64,000 nt of DNA, from positions 62,001 to 126,000 of the forward strand of contig NZ_JABCJJ010000010.1 of NCBI RefSeq assembly GCF_012952065.1, written 5' to 3'. Below the pieces are notes generated by a model. The model saw only the letters and a list, made by a program, of their open reading frames with translations, was not told the DNA's origin and ran no database searches. The stretch comes from Cellulomonas fimi. GTDB taxonomy: Bacteria > Actinomycetota > Actinomycetes > Actinomycetales > Cellulomonadaceae. This document shows, piece after piece, positions 1-8,555 of this stretch. Made by a program: the position numbers and the translations under genes. Each line of letters opens with the position of its first letter. The first letter of the stretch is position 1.

Positions 1-317
1 AGCCGCTGGCCAACAACCTGCTCCAGGACGCCGGCTTGGAGAACCTCGCGCCCGCGGAGTTCCAGCAGGCCATCGAGGAGGGCACGGACCCGTCCGCAGC
101 GGTTCTCCAGCAGATGCTCACGTTGTTCGATGACGATCCGGTCGCGGCACTGGTCCTCAACACCCAGACCCAGAGCGCCGTGACCGACCAGGTCCGGCAG
201 GCTGCCGAGGCAGCCGGCGTGCCGGTCGTGCAGATGAGCGAGACGCTGACCGCACCGGAATACGTCGCGTGGATGAGCGGGCAGATCGACGCGCTGACGG
301 CGGCGCTGGATGCCTAG
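1..317 (+). CDS. Metal ABC transporter substrate-binding protein, C-terminal part (ZnuA/TroA family)
   Basis: Partial gene that enters the window from the left; it is open from base 3. The last about 105 residues resemble the C-terminal lobe of cluster A-I (ZnuA/TroA) binding proteins, which capture Zn or Mn outside the membrane and deliver it to the permease. The visible part has the typical pattern of a helix, a strand ending in VLNTQTQS, and the closing helices that follow a VPVVQMSETL segment. The start and metal-ligand histidines lie outside the window, so metal specificity cannot be read. The stop codon overlaps the next gene by 8 bases, which together with the ATPase and permease that follow makes this the first visible gene of a three-gene import operon. 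Confidence 0.82.
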   Translation, partial: PLANNLLQDAGLENLAPAEFQQAIEEGTDPSAAVLQQMLTLFDDDPVAALVLNTQTQSAVTDQVRQAAEAAGVPVVQMSETLTAPEYVAWMSGQIDALTAALDA

Positions 318-1215
318 CGCCCTGCCTCCGGACGGTCGGTTGCTCGGCCCGGCCGGCACGGCCGGCGAGCCCGACGGGGACGTGCCGCGCGAGGTCCCCG
401 CCATACGTCTGCGGGACGCGCGGATGAGCTTCGGCGACCGACTGCTGTGGGACAACCTCGACCTCGACGTCGCGGCCGGTGAGTTCGTCGCTGTGCTCGG
501 CCCCAACGGTTCTGGGAAGACGACCCTGCTGAAGGTCCTGCTCGGACTGCTGCCGCTGTCCGCCGGCTCGCTGCTGATCGACGGCGAGCCGGCGCGTCGG
601 GGCAGCCCCCGGATCGGCTACATCCCCCAGCAGACCTCCGCCGACCCCGAGCTGGCGCTGCGCGGCCGCGACCTGGTCGGGTTCGGCTGGGACGGGCACC
701 GGATGGGCATGTCGTTCAGGCGACGTGCAGTGCGGCGACGGCGCGTCCACGCGGCACTGGCCGCGGTCGAGGCAACGGACTACGCCGACGTGGCGGTCGG
801 GCGTCTGTCGGGAGGCGAGTTGCAGCGGCTCCGCGTGGCGCAGGCCCTGGTCGGCGATCCGGCGGTGCTGCTGTGCGACGAGCCGTTCCTGGGACTGGAC
901 CTGGCCCACCAGCGAACGATCAGCCGACTGATCGACGACCGGCGCCGGACGACGAGCTCCGCAGTGGTCTTCGTCACGCACGAGATCAACCCCGTGCTCC
1001 ACCTGGTCGACCGGGTCGTGTACCTCGTGAACGGGCGGTTCCGCATCGGGACTCCCGCCGAGGTCATGACCTCCGAGGTCCTCTCTGACCTCTACGGCAC
1101 CGACGTCGACGTGGTCACCGTCCGGGGCCGGCTGGTGGTGGTCGGCGCCGAGGACGACGCGGTGCCACGCCCCGGGCACGCGGTGCACCACGTCCCCGAT
1201 CGGGCGGTCCGGTGA
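310..1215 (+). CDS. Metal ABC transporter ATP-binding protein (ZnuC-like)
   Basis: ATPase that powers metal import with the permease encoded next. All ABC motifs are present: Walker A GPNGSGKTT near residue 64, signature LSGGELQRLRVAQAL near 165 and Walker B VLLCDEPFLGLD near 185, followed by a switch histidine in VFVTHE. At 301 residues it is longer than the usual 250; about 30 extra residues sit before the ABC fold and some extra residues at the C-terminus. The ATG lies inside the end of the binding-protein gene (8-base overlap) and the stop overlaps the permease start, so translation is probably coupled. Zinc or manganese is the likely cargo from family membership; the choice cannot be made from this subunit. 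Confidence 0.9.
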   Translation: MPSALPPDGRLLGPAGTAGEPDGDVPREVPAIRLRDARMSFGDRLLWDNLDLDVAAGEFVAVLGPNGSGKTTLLKVLLGLLPLSAGSLLIDGEPARRGSPRIGYIPQQTSADPELALRGRDLVGFGWDGHRMGMSFRRRAVRRRRVHAALAAVEATDYADVAVGRLSGGELQRLRVAQALVGDPAVLLCDEPFLGLDLAHQRTISRLIDDRRRTTSSAVVFVTHEINPVLHLVDRVVYLVNGRFRIGTPAEVMTSEVLSDLYGTDVDVVTVRGRLVVVGAEDDAVPRPGHAVHHVPDRAVR

Positions 1216-2066
1216 GCTACCTGGACAGGATCATCAACTTCGAGGGAGTAGGGACCCTGCTCCAGCTGCCCTTCGTGCAGAACGCCCTGCTCGCAGCCGC
1301 CATACTCGGGTTGATCGCCGGCCTGCTGGCACCGCTCATCGTCGCGCGCGGGATGGCCTTCGCCGTGCACGGCACCAGTGAGCTGGCGTTCACCGGTGGG
1401 GCCGCGGCGCTCCTGCTGGGCATCGACGTCAGCTCCGGAGCGATAGGCGGGGCCGTGGCCGCCTCCCTGCTGTTCGGGATGCTCGGCAAGCGCCAGCGCG
1501 AGCGGGACTCGGTGATCGGTGTCGTGCTGGCCTTCGGGCTCGGCCTGGGAGTGCTGATGCTTGCGCTCTACGAGGGCCGATCGGCCAACCGGTTCGGTCT
1601 GCTCACCGGTTCGATCGTGTCCATCGACTCCACCAACCTGCTGGTGCTCGCCGTGACCGCAGCACTGGTGATCGGGACACTGTGCGTGACCTACCGGCCA
1701 CTGCTGTTCTCCAGCGCCGACCCGAGCGTCGCAGCGGCCCACGGTGTACCCGTTCGGGTACTCGGCCCGGTGTTCGCTGTGCTCATCGGCCTGACGACCG
1801 CCTTGGCCGTCCCTGTGGTCGGCGCCATCCTGGTGCTCGCCGTCCTGGTCACGCCAGGAGCCGCAGCCGCCCAGGTCACGTCGTCGCCGTTCAAGGCCAC
1901 CATGATGGCGATACTGATCGCGGAGGCCGGGCTGGTCGGCGGCACCCTGCTCTCGCTCGGGCCTGGGCTCCCGGTCTCCGGGTACGCCACCACCGTGATC
2001 TTCCTCGCCTACGTAGGCTGCCGGCTCGTGGCCCGCTTCCGTCGCAGGATGTCGTCCGACGCATAG
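1212..2066 (+). CDS. Metal ABC transporter permease (ZnuB-like)
   Basis: Integral membrane subunit of the metal importer, 284 residues, ABC-3 family. The sequence is almost entirely hydrophobic, with about eight to nine membrane segments, and contains the family's VPVVGAILVLAVLVTPGAAA region near residues 200-220. The GTG start overlaps the ATPase stop as GTGA, typical of translational coupling. It ends the operon; the next gene runs the other way. No Zur or DtxR box can be looked for because the operon promoter is outside the window. Confidence 0.9.
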   Translation: MSYLDRIINFEGVGTLLQLPFVQNALLAAAILGLIAGLLAPLIVARGMAFAVHGTSELAFTGGAAALLLGIDVSSGAIGGAVAASLLFGMLGKRQRERDSVIGVVLAFGLGLGVLMLALYEGRSANRFGLLTGSIVSIDSTNLLVLAVTAALVIGTLCVTYRPLLFSSADPSVAAAHGVPVRVLGPVFAVLIGLTTALAVPVVGAILVLAVLVTPGAAAAQVTSSPFKATMMAILIAEAGLVGGTLLSLGPGLPVSGYATTVIFLAYVGCRLVARFRRRMSSDA

Positions 2067-2113
2067 ACGTCACCACCGCGACACAGGCTGCATCACCGCC
2101 GGGACTCGTGAGG

Positions 2114-4192
2114 TCAGATGACCCCGAGCCACAACCCGTCCCGTGCCCGCGTCATCGCGACGTAGAGCTCCCGGCGCAGCAGCTGCCACCGCTCGCGGCT
2201 CGCGTCTTCCCTCGGCGGCTCTGCTCCAGCCAGCTGATCCGCGCGGACGTCAGCCAGGAGCACCTGCTTGAACTCCAACCCCTTCGCCCGCTTGATGGTG
2301 CCGACCTTGACGGCGTCCACGGGTGCGCCGTCGTAGTCCGAGAGCAGGACGACGGGGAAGCCTGCCGCACGCAACGCGTCAGCGGCCCGCTCGACTCCTT
2401 TGGCGGTCACGCACAGGACACCCACGTCTCCGGCGGACGTGCCGACCGTCGCCGTCACGGAACGCACCCTGCCGACCACGAGCCGGTCCCGCTCGGCCCG
2501 GTTGACGCACTGCTCGATCACGGGGTCGGGCCCGGTGCGGGCCACGTTCCCCGGGACGTCGCCGCGAGCGACGACGCCCTCGATGTCGGCGAACTCGTCG
2601 CCGTCCACCATCCGCGACGCGAACGCGAGGATCTCGGCGGTGTTGCGGTAGTTGATGTCGAGGACGACGCCGCGTCCGGCGAGCGAGACCCCTGCCTCCG
2701 CAAGCGTGTAGCCGCCCGGGTAGATCGACTGCTGACCGTCTCCGATCAGCGTCAAGCCGTCGGTGCTGTCCCGGACCAGGGCGTGCATCATCCGCACCAT
2801 CGCGCAGGAGAAGTCCTGTGCCTCGTCGACGACGACGGCGGAGTACCGGTCGAGGGGCTGACGGCGCAGCTCGGCGTCGGCGAGCAGGATCACGTCCTGG
2901 TAGTCGTGGACGCGCCGGGCCCGCAGCTCGCGCGTGTACGCCTCGAACAACGCCCAGACGGCCCTGCGCTGCTCGACCGTCAACCGGTGCCGACGTCCCG
3001 TGCGCGTCAGGTCCGCGTACTGCTCGAAGCGCGTGATCCCGCGGCCCTTGAGCACGTAGTCGATCTCCTCCTCCCAGTACCGCCGCTCCAACGACGAGCG
3101 ACCGAGGGCGCCGTCGGAGGCGACCTCGCGCCAGGCGCGCTCGAAGGCGTTACGCGCCTGCTGCGGCTGCAGGTTCACGGTGACGCCGCGCTCCTTGAGC
3201 AGACCCAGGGCGAACCGGTGCGCGCTCGCGAACTCCACCTGGTCGACGACGTCAGGCGCCAGGCGCGCGAGCGTCTGCCGCATGACGCCCGGCAGCGTCC
3301 GTACGAAGGTAGTGACCAGGACCGTGCCCGGACGCGTCCGGGCGAGGTAGGCGGCGCGGTGGAGACCGACCACCGTCTTCCCCGTGCCGGCGGACCCCCG
3401 GATGCGAGCCGGGCCGTTGAAGCTGCGGCGGACGAGCTTGGCCTGACCGGGATGCAGGAAGCTCATCCACTCCTCGATCGGGCTCGCGAGGATCCCCTCG
3501 AGCAGCGCCGCCTGAACCTCGTCTTCGCTGAGGAGCGCCTCCTGCTCGAAGGACCCCGCAGGCGATGGCACGAGCGGCTCGGGTACGGCGACGTTCACGG
3601 GAGGCGACGCTCCGACCTGGGGGAAGTACGAGAGGGCGCGCGCGAGCACGCTGTCCACCTGGGCCGGGGTCAGTCGCGTGCCGTGGGAGGCGATGTGCCT
3701 GAGCGCGTCCTTCTCGCCGACGATGCGCACCGGGCCGACCCGCTCGTTGATCCCGTGACGCCCGGCCAGCACGACGACGGGCCGCACCTCGCCCGGCGCG
3801 AGCCCGACCTCCGCGAACTCGGCCTCGGCGGCATACCCCAGGTCGGCGAGTGCCAGGAGGTCGTCGGTGACGTCGTCCTGCCCGCGGAGGACGCGATCAC
3901 CCTGGATGCTGACGTCCCTCCACGCCTTGGTGTCGACGATGAACACACCACCGGGCCCGACGACGACGAGATCGACCTGAGCGGTGCGGCTGCCCGGCCA
4001 GCCGCGGTCGGCGAGAAGGTGGTACCCGACGCCGCTCAGCGGGGCGAGAGTGGCCGCGGTGCGCCGCTCGGTCAGCTCGGCGATACCGAAGCGTGCCGCC
4101 TTGGCGCGCGCCTCGGCAGCCGCGTTCGCATGAGCGTCAGCGAGCGCGAGCTGTCGACGCGCTTCAGCGCCGGCGGAGTCCCCTGCAGGCAT
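2114..4192 (-). CDS. NERD domain nuclease fused to UvrD/Rep-like SF1 helicase
   Basis: 692 residues. Residues about 40-130 form a NERD (nuclease-related) domain: the core AQVDLVVVGPGGVFIVDTKAW at 71-91 has the Asp...Asp-x-Lys arrangement of PD-(D/E)xK-type nucleases. Residues about 240-692 are an SF1A helicase: Walker A GSAGTGKT at 266-273, Walker B VVVDEAQDF, motif III IGDGQQSIY, motif IV INYRNT, a late KRAKGLEFKQVLLADV and VAMTRARDGLW. The combination implies an ATP-driven DNA translocase that may also cut DNA. Such proteins are common in actinobacteria and some are found near defence genes; a BREX operon starts 10 kb away and its PglW also begins with a NERD domain, but no direct link is shown. 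It stands alone on its strand. Confidence 0.85.
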   Translation of the reverse strand: MPAGDSAGAEARRQLALADAHANAAAEARAKAARFGIAELTERRTAATLAPLSGVGYHLLADRGWPGSRTAQVDLVVVGPGGVFIVDTKAWRDVSIQGDRVLRGQDDVTDDLLALADLGYAAEAEFAEVGLAPGEVRPVVVLAGRHGINERVGPVRIVGEKDALRHIASHGTRLTPAQVDSVLARALSYFPQVGASPPVNVAVPEPLVPSPAGSFEQEALLSEDEVQAALLEGILASPIEEWMSFLHPGQAKLVRRSFNGPARIRGSAGTGKTVVGLHRAAYLARTRPGTVLVTTFVRTLPGVMRQTLARLAPDVVDQVEFASAHRFALGLLKERGVTVNLQPQQARNAFERAWREVASDGALGRSSLERRYWEEEIDYVLKGRGITRFEQYADLTRTGRRHRLTVEQRRAVWALFEAYTRELRARRVHDYQDVILLADAELRRQPLDRYSAVVVDEAQDFSCAMVRMMHALVRDSTDGLTLIGDGQQSIYPGGYTLAEAGVSLAGRGVVLDINYRNTAEILAFASRMVDGDEFADIEGVVARGDVPGNVARTGPDPVIEQCVNRAERDRLVVGRVRSVTATVGTSAGDVGVLCVTAKGVERAADALRAAGFPVVLLSDYDGAPVDAVKVGTIKRAKGLEFKQVLLADVRADQLAGAEPPREDASRERWQLLRRELYVAMTRARDGLWLGVI

Positions 4193-4675
4193 GCGGCGTA
4201 CCTCCCACCCGGATCATCGGCTACCACGGCGCGGATCTGAAGCGGGGCGGTGTCGACCTGACGGTCATGTCGACGGTTCCTGGTGGAACGCCGCCGCGCT
4301 ACTGCCACGCGTCAGGGGCCGCCGGGGACACCGTCGCAGCGCCAGGTCTACGAGGGTCCCGAGGCGCTGCAGCTGAAGCAGACGGGGCGGCTCGTTGGTG
4401 CTGTTGTCCTTCCCGGAATCTCCGATGCCCTCGGTGTACGTCGGCAACTACCGGAGCCACCTCGTCTACGGCAACCGGGTGCCTTCGGCCGGCACCTACT
4501 TCAGCACGCTGACGGGTAACTTCACGCCAGACGGGTACCCGAGCATGGCGTCCGCCACGCTCAGGCCGCTCAGTTCCTGGTGCTCGTCGGTGTCGAGCTG
4601 CTCGTTCCGATCGCACGATGCCGGGGCGACCTCGCACGTCGCCCGGCATCCCCCGGCACACACGAAGGAGACGTC
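4193..4675. other. Gap of 483 bases without a convincing gene
   Basis: No frame here gives a recognisable protein. One plus-strand frame around 4428-4545 has an aromatic-rich stretch (VYVGNYRSHLVYG, then AGTYFSTLTGNFTPDGYP) that looks more protein-like than usual antisense GC-rich translation, but it has no good start and then degrades into a serine-rich tail before the next gene. It may be the remnant of a lost gene. No terminator hairpin stands out. Confidence 0.3.
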
Positions 4676-5137
4676 GTGACGGACGAGCGCTGGCAGGCGA
4701 TCACGAGAGCCGCCCCTGCCCACGCCGAGCGCGAGTGGCAGGTCCTGCCGGAGAACGGCCTTGGTGCGGTGATCGCCTACGCCGCTGGCCCCGGCCGGGC
4801 TCGTCCGCACCTGGTCCCGCTGGACGAGCGTCACGTCGTCGTCGAGCTGACACGTGACGGGCGCACGAGTCGCGCATCGGAGCCCATGACGCCTGACGAT
4901 CTCGCGGCGATCGAGACGGCCATCACGGAGTACCTCGCCGACGTGGGACTGCCGGCACCGCCGTGCGCGTGGTGGGAGATCGATCTCCCCGGCGCCCTCG
5001 ACGTAGACGAGCTGTGCGAGCGCCTCGACCAGCTCGCGGCGGCACTACCCGGGGACGACACCGGGGTGGCGCGAGCGCGACGGGAGGCGCAGACCATCCT
5101 CGAGGCCGTCCAGGCTCTCCTCGGGGAATCCCGGTGA
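4676..5137 (+). CDS. Hypothetical protein (153 aa)
   Basis: Not recognised. The GTG at 4676 is chosen because GAAGGAG at 4664-4670 sits five bases upstream; an upstream ATG in frame at 4580 lacks such a site. The product is acidic and soluble, without signal peptide or membrane segment. It begins with TDERWQAITRAAP, has a beta-rich middle (VIAYAAGPGRARPHLVPLDERHVVVELT) and a helical C-terminus with many Ala, Leu and Glu. It stands alone between the NERD helicase and the LacI-type regulator, both on the other strand. Function unknown. Confidence 0.65.
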   Translation: MTDERWQAITRAAPAHAEREWQVLPENGLGAVIAYAAGPGRARPHLVPLDERHVVVELTRDGRTSRASEPMTPDDLAAIETAITEYLADVGLPAPPCAWWEIDLPGALDVDELCERLDQLAAALPGDDTGVARARREAQTILEAVQALLGESR

Positions 5138-5272
5138 GAGCGAGGAGGGCCACGATCCGCTCGGCGAGTCGCCGAGGTGGGGACGGCTCGCGTGGAGCCG
5201 CGCGCGCCTGGTCGCGGTGGTGAGCAGCAGCGTGTGGGCGTCCAGGCCCCGAGTCGGTGGACCCGGCCTGGC

Positions 5273-6292
5273 TCACGCCGAGCCGCGCGGCACCACATGG
5301 GTCTCGAGCAGCGTCCCCAGCCCGTCGGTCGTCTCGCCGCTGATCTGCGCGAGCACGGACTCCGCGGCACGCTCACCGAGCAGACGTGCGGGCTGGTGGA
5401 CCGTGGTCAGCTGCGGGTCCGTACGTCGGGCCCATGAGCTGTCGTCGAACCCGACGAGGCCGACGTCCTCGGGTACGCGCCGGCCGGCTGCTCGCAGCGC
5501 GTCGAGCGCGCCTGCAGCCACGGCGTCGCAGGCCGCGAAGACGCCGTCGACGTCCGGCGCCCGGCGCAGGAGCTCCTCCATGGCGGCCCGTCCCGCGCTG
5601 TACTCGTAGAGCGGGCGGTCGACCACGAGGTCGGGGTCGAACCGGTCACCGAGCGCGTCGCGGAAGCCGGCGAGACGGTCCGAGCCGGAGTCACGGTCCA
5701 GGGCCGCAGCGACCATCGCGATGCGGCGCCGGCCGGTGGCCATCAGGTGCGCGGTGACGGCCCGGGCTGCACCCCGGTTGTCGATGCCCACCCAGGCCAC
5801 GGGGAGCCCCTCCGGCGGACGCCCCACGACGGCCGCCGGGATGCTCAGGCGCTCGATGGTCGACAGCAGCGAGTCGTTCTGCCGTGCGGACACGACGACG
5901 GCACCGTCGACGAACCCGCCGCTGAGGTACCGCGCGACCCGGTCACCATCGCGGTCCGAGTCGATGACGAGGCTGACCATCTGGAAGTCGGCAGCCGAGA
6001 GGACGCGGTTCGCCCCGAGCAGGATCGCGCCGATGTTCGGGTCCTCGAGAAAGACGGCGTGCGGCTCGTGGACGATGAACCCGACCGCCTGGGCCCGTTG
6101 CAGGGCGAGGTTCCGCGCGGCGGTGTTCGGCACGTAACCGACCTTCGCGACGGCCCGCTCGATCGCCTCTCGAGCCTCTGCGGAGACGTAGGGCCCGCGG
6201 TTGAACACGCGGGACACGGTGCCGCGTGAGACACCCGCCTCGAGAGCGACGTCGCGGATGGTGGCGCGGCGGGGTCGCCCGCTGGTGGACAT
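5273..6292 (-). CDS. LacI-family transcriptional regulator of the galactoside operon
   Basis: 339 residues from the ATG at 6292. An upstream start at 6343 would add 17 residues ahead of the normal LacI N-terminus. The helix-turn-helix is in TIRDVALEAGVSRGTVSRVFN, followed by the hinge region VGYVPNTAARNLA that enters the minor groove, and a periplasmic-binding-protein-like sugar-sensing domain to the C-terminus (GVFAACDAVAAGALDALR, GLVGFDDSSWA). It is divergent from the GH42 beta-galactosidase gene and two palindromes of LacI type lie between the two genes, so the family role, repression relieved by a sugar, probably applies to the galactoside operon. The inducer is inferred to be a galactoside or galactose-derived sugar. 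Confidence 0.9.
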   Translation of the reverse strand: MSTSGRPRRATIRDVALEAGVSRGTVSRVFNRGPYVSAEAREAIERAVAKVGYVPNTAARNLALQRAQAVGFIVHEPHAVFLEDPNIGAILLGANRVLSAADFQMVSLVIDSDRDGDRVARYLSGGFVDGAVVVSARQNDSLLSTIERLSIPAAVVGRPPEGLPVAWVGIDNRGAARAVTAHLMATGRRRIAMVAAALDRDSGSDRLAGFRDALGDRFDPDLVVDRPLYEYSAGRAAMEELLRRAPDVDGVFAACDAVAAGALDALRAAGRRVPEDVGLVGFDDSSWARRTDPQLTTVHQPARLLGERAAESVLAQISGETTDGLGTLLETHVVPRGSA

Positions 6293-6365
6293 GGTCGGGA
6301 TGCTAGCGCTGGCACGCTCGCCGCCCGACGTCGCCCGGTCCACGTCACCCCTCCGCTGTCTCCCC

Positions 6366-6395
6366 TTGACACGCTTTCCGGGCCGATTCTAGTGT
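6366..6395 (+). promoter_or_regulatory. Promoter of the galactoside operon
   Basis: A perfect -35 hexamer TTGACA (6366-6371) is followed after 18 bases by TAGTGT (6390-6395), which has the T, A and final T usual for actinobacterial -10 boxes. The first LacI-type palindrome begins on the last base of this -10, so a bound repressor would block polymerase. The predicted start near 6402 leaves a leader of about 130 bases before the GH42 gene. Confidence 0.65.
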
Positions 6396-6408
6396 GTGAC
6401 CGGTCACA
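6395..6408. promoter_or_regulatory. LacI-family operator O1
   Basis: Perfect 14-base palindrome TGTGACCGGTCACA with the central CG expected of LacI/GalR-family operators. It overlaps the -10 region of the operon promoter. Its centre is 45 bases from that of O2, close to four helical turns, so both could be bound on the same DNA face. Confidence 0.75.
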
Positions 6409-6435
6409 GAAAGCGATTCCTCTGTCTCGCCCCTG

Positions 6436-6457
6436 GCTCTGTGACCGGTCACAGAGC
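6436..6457. promoter_or_regulatory. LacI-family operator O2
   Basis: Perfect 22-base palindrome whose core is the same TGTGACCGGTCACA as O1, extended by four matched bases on each side. It lies in the predicted leader, 73 bases before the GH42 start. A second site downstream of the promoter suits a roadblock or looping mode of repression. Confidence 0.75.
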
Positions 6458-6530
6458 GTTGCCCTGACGCGGCGGCGGCCGACCCGGACCGGAGCCAGGA
6501 CGCCGTGAGGGCCAGCTGCGAAGGAGCACC

Positions 6531-8555
6531 ATGAGCACCGCCGTCCCCGGCACGACCGTCCGCTCGCGCTGGACCCCCGAACGCCTCGTGCTGGGCTGCG
6601 ACTACAACCCGGAGCAGTGGGACCCGGCGATCTGGGACGAGGACGTCGCGCTCATGCGCGAGGCCGGCGTGTCCCTGGTCGCGGTGAACATCTTCGGCTG
6701 GTCGGACGTGGAGCCTGCCGAGGGCCGCTTCGACTTCCGCCGCCTCGACGCCGTCGTCGACCTGCTCCACGCGAACGGTATCGGCGTGAACCTGGGGACC
6801 GGCACGGCGTCGCCCCCGCCGTGGCTCAGCACGGCGTACCCGGAGACCCTGCCGGTCATGGCCGACGGCACCACACGCTGGCCGGGCGGCCGGCAGCACT
6901 GGTGCCCCAGCTCTCCGGTGTTCCGTGCGCGCGCCCTCGCCCTGGTCGACGCCGTCGCGCGCCGGTACGGCGACCACCCTGCCGTCCAGCTGTGGCACGT
7001 GTCGAACGAGCTCGGGTGCCACAACTCGCTCTGCTTCTGCGACGTCAGCGCGGCCGCCTTCCGGCGGTGGCTCGAGGACCGCTACACCTCGGTCGACGCG
7101 CTCAACCGGGCCTGGGGCACCGCCTTCTGGAGCCAGCGGTACACCGACTGGGCCGAGGTGCTCCCCCCACGGTCGACCATCTCGCTGCCCAACCCGACGC
7201 GAACGCTGGACTTCCACCGCTTCAGCTCCGACGAGCTCCTCGGCTACTACCGGGCCGAGGCGGAGGTGATCCGGCGGCACAGCACCGTCCCGGTCACCAC
7301 GAACTTCATGGTCACGGCGCACCAGCGAGACATGGACTACTGGGCGTGGGCGCCGGAGATGGATGTCGTCGCGAACGACCACTACCTCGACCACCGGCTC
7401 GCGGAGCCGGCGATCGAGCTCGCCTTCGCGGCCGACACCACGCGCGGCCTGGCCGGCGGGCAGCCGTGGCTGCTCATGGAGCACGCCACGAGCGCCGTGA
7501 ACTGGCAGCCGGTCAACGTGGCCAAGGCGCCGGGGGAGATGCTCCGGACCTCGTTCTCCCACCTCGCGCGAGGTGCGGACGGGCTGTGCTACTTCCAGTG
7601 GCGCGCCTCCGCCCAGGGAGCGGAGAAGTTCCACTCCGCCCTCCTGCCGCACGCCGGCACCGACACGAAGGTGTGGCGCGAGCTCTTGGAGCTGTCCCGT
7701 GTGCTCCACGCCCTGCCCGACGTCGTGGGCACGACCGTCCGCCCCGAGGTCGCACTCGTCTTCTCGTACGAGAGCTGGTGGGCCGCCGACGGCGAGGGCC
7801 GTCCGACGACGCTCGTCGACTACCTCCAGCAGGTGCACGCGATGTACGCGGCGCTGCGGACCGCCGGCATCAGCGTCGACGTCCTCGCACCGGGGCAGTC
7901 CCTGGACGGGTACCGCCTCGTCGTCGTCCCCCACCTGTACCTCGTGCGGGACGCGGAGGCGGCGGTCGTCGAGCGCTTCGTCGCCGAGGGCGGCCACGCA
8001 CTCGTCACCTTCTTCTCCGGGGTGGTGGACGAGGACGACCGGGTCCGCCTCGGCGGGTACCCCGGCGCCTTCCGCGACCTGCTGGGCGTCGTCGTGGAGG
8101 AGGTCCACCCGCTGCCCGCCGGACAGGTCCTCCGGCTGGACGACGGCGCCACGGCATCGCTGTGGACCGAGGACCTGCGGACGACGACGGCGAAGACCGT
8201 CGCGCACCTCGCCGAGGGACCTCTCGCAGGCACCCCTGCTGTCACCAGGAACCAGCACGGCACCGGAACCGCCTGGTACGTCGGGACCCACCTGGACCCG
8301 GACGCCGCGGCGGCACTGGTCCGCAGCGTCGCCGTCGAGGCGGGTGCGACCCCGTGCGCCGGGGCAGGCCGCGAGGTCGAGGTGGTGCGGCGCGCAGCCG
8401 AGAACCGCAGCTTCCTGTTCGTCATCAACCACTCCGAGGACGCGGTGGAGGTTCCCGTCCGGGGTCACGAGGTGGTCACGGGCGCCGACGTCGGCCCCCT
8501 CCTGCAGGTACCCGCCGGCGGCGTCCGCGTCGTCAGGGAGGACGGGCACCGATGA
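6531..8555 (+). CDS. Beta-galactosidase, GH42 family
   Basis: Hydrolyses beta-galactosides; with no signal peptide it should act in the cytoplasm on sugars brought in by the transporter encoded next. 674 residues, normal for GH42. The TIM barrel starts at LGCDYNPEQW (21-30); the acid/base is Glu160 in WHVSNELG and the nucleophile Glu317 in LLMEHA. The cysteines of the GH42 zinc site are present (Cys125 in HWCP and Cys163, Cys168, Cys170 in GCHNSLCFC). A trimerisation domain with ALVFSYESWW and a small beta domain follow. GAAGGAGC sits just upstream of the ATG. It is the first gene of the operon controlled by the two LacI-type operators; its stop overlaps the first permease start. Confidence 0.94.
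   Translation: MSTAVPGTTVRSRWTPERLVLGCDYNPEQWDPAIWDEDVALMREAGVSLVAVNIFGWSDVEPAEGRFDFRRLDAVVDLLHANGIGVNLGTGTASPPPWLSTAYPETLPVMADGTTRWPGGRQHWCPSSPVFRARALALVDAVARRYGDHPAVQLWHVSNELGCHNSLCFCDVSAAAFRRWLEDRYTSVDALNRAWGTAFWSQRYTDWAEVLPPRSTISLPNPTRTLDFHRFSSDELLGYYRAEAEVIRRHSTVPVTTNFMVTAHQRDMDYWAWAPEMDVVANDHYLDHRLAEPAIELAFAADTTRGLAGGQPWLLMEHATSAVNWQPVNVAKAPGEMLRTSFSHLARGADGLCYFQWRASAQGAEKFHSALLPHAGTDTKVWRELLELSRVLHALPDVVGTTVRPEVALVFSYESWWAADGEGRPTTLVDYLQQVHAMYAALRTAGISVDVLAPGQSLDGYRLVVVPHLYLVRDAEAAVVERFVAEGGHALVTFFSGVVDEDDRVRLGGYPGAFRDLLGVVVEEVHPLPAGQVLRLDDGATASLWTEDLRTTTAKTVAHLAEGPLAGTPAVTRNQHGTGTAWYVGTHLDPDAAAALVRSVAVEAGATPCAGAGREVEVVRRAAENRSFLFVINHSEDAVEVPVRGHEVVTGADVGPLLQVPAGGVRVVREDGHR

Noticed and set aside
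1682-4240. Long plus-strand open frame opposite the NERD helicase
   Set aside because: Its translation is Arg/Asp/Val/His-rich low-complexity typical of antisense reading in high-GC DNA, whereas the minus strand shows complete helicase motifs.
6372-6415. CGCTTTC and GAAAGCG inverted pair flanking operator O1
   Set aside because: Seven-base arms 30 bases apart are not convincing alone; the TGTGACCGGTCACA palindromes explain regulation better.
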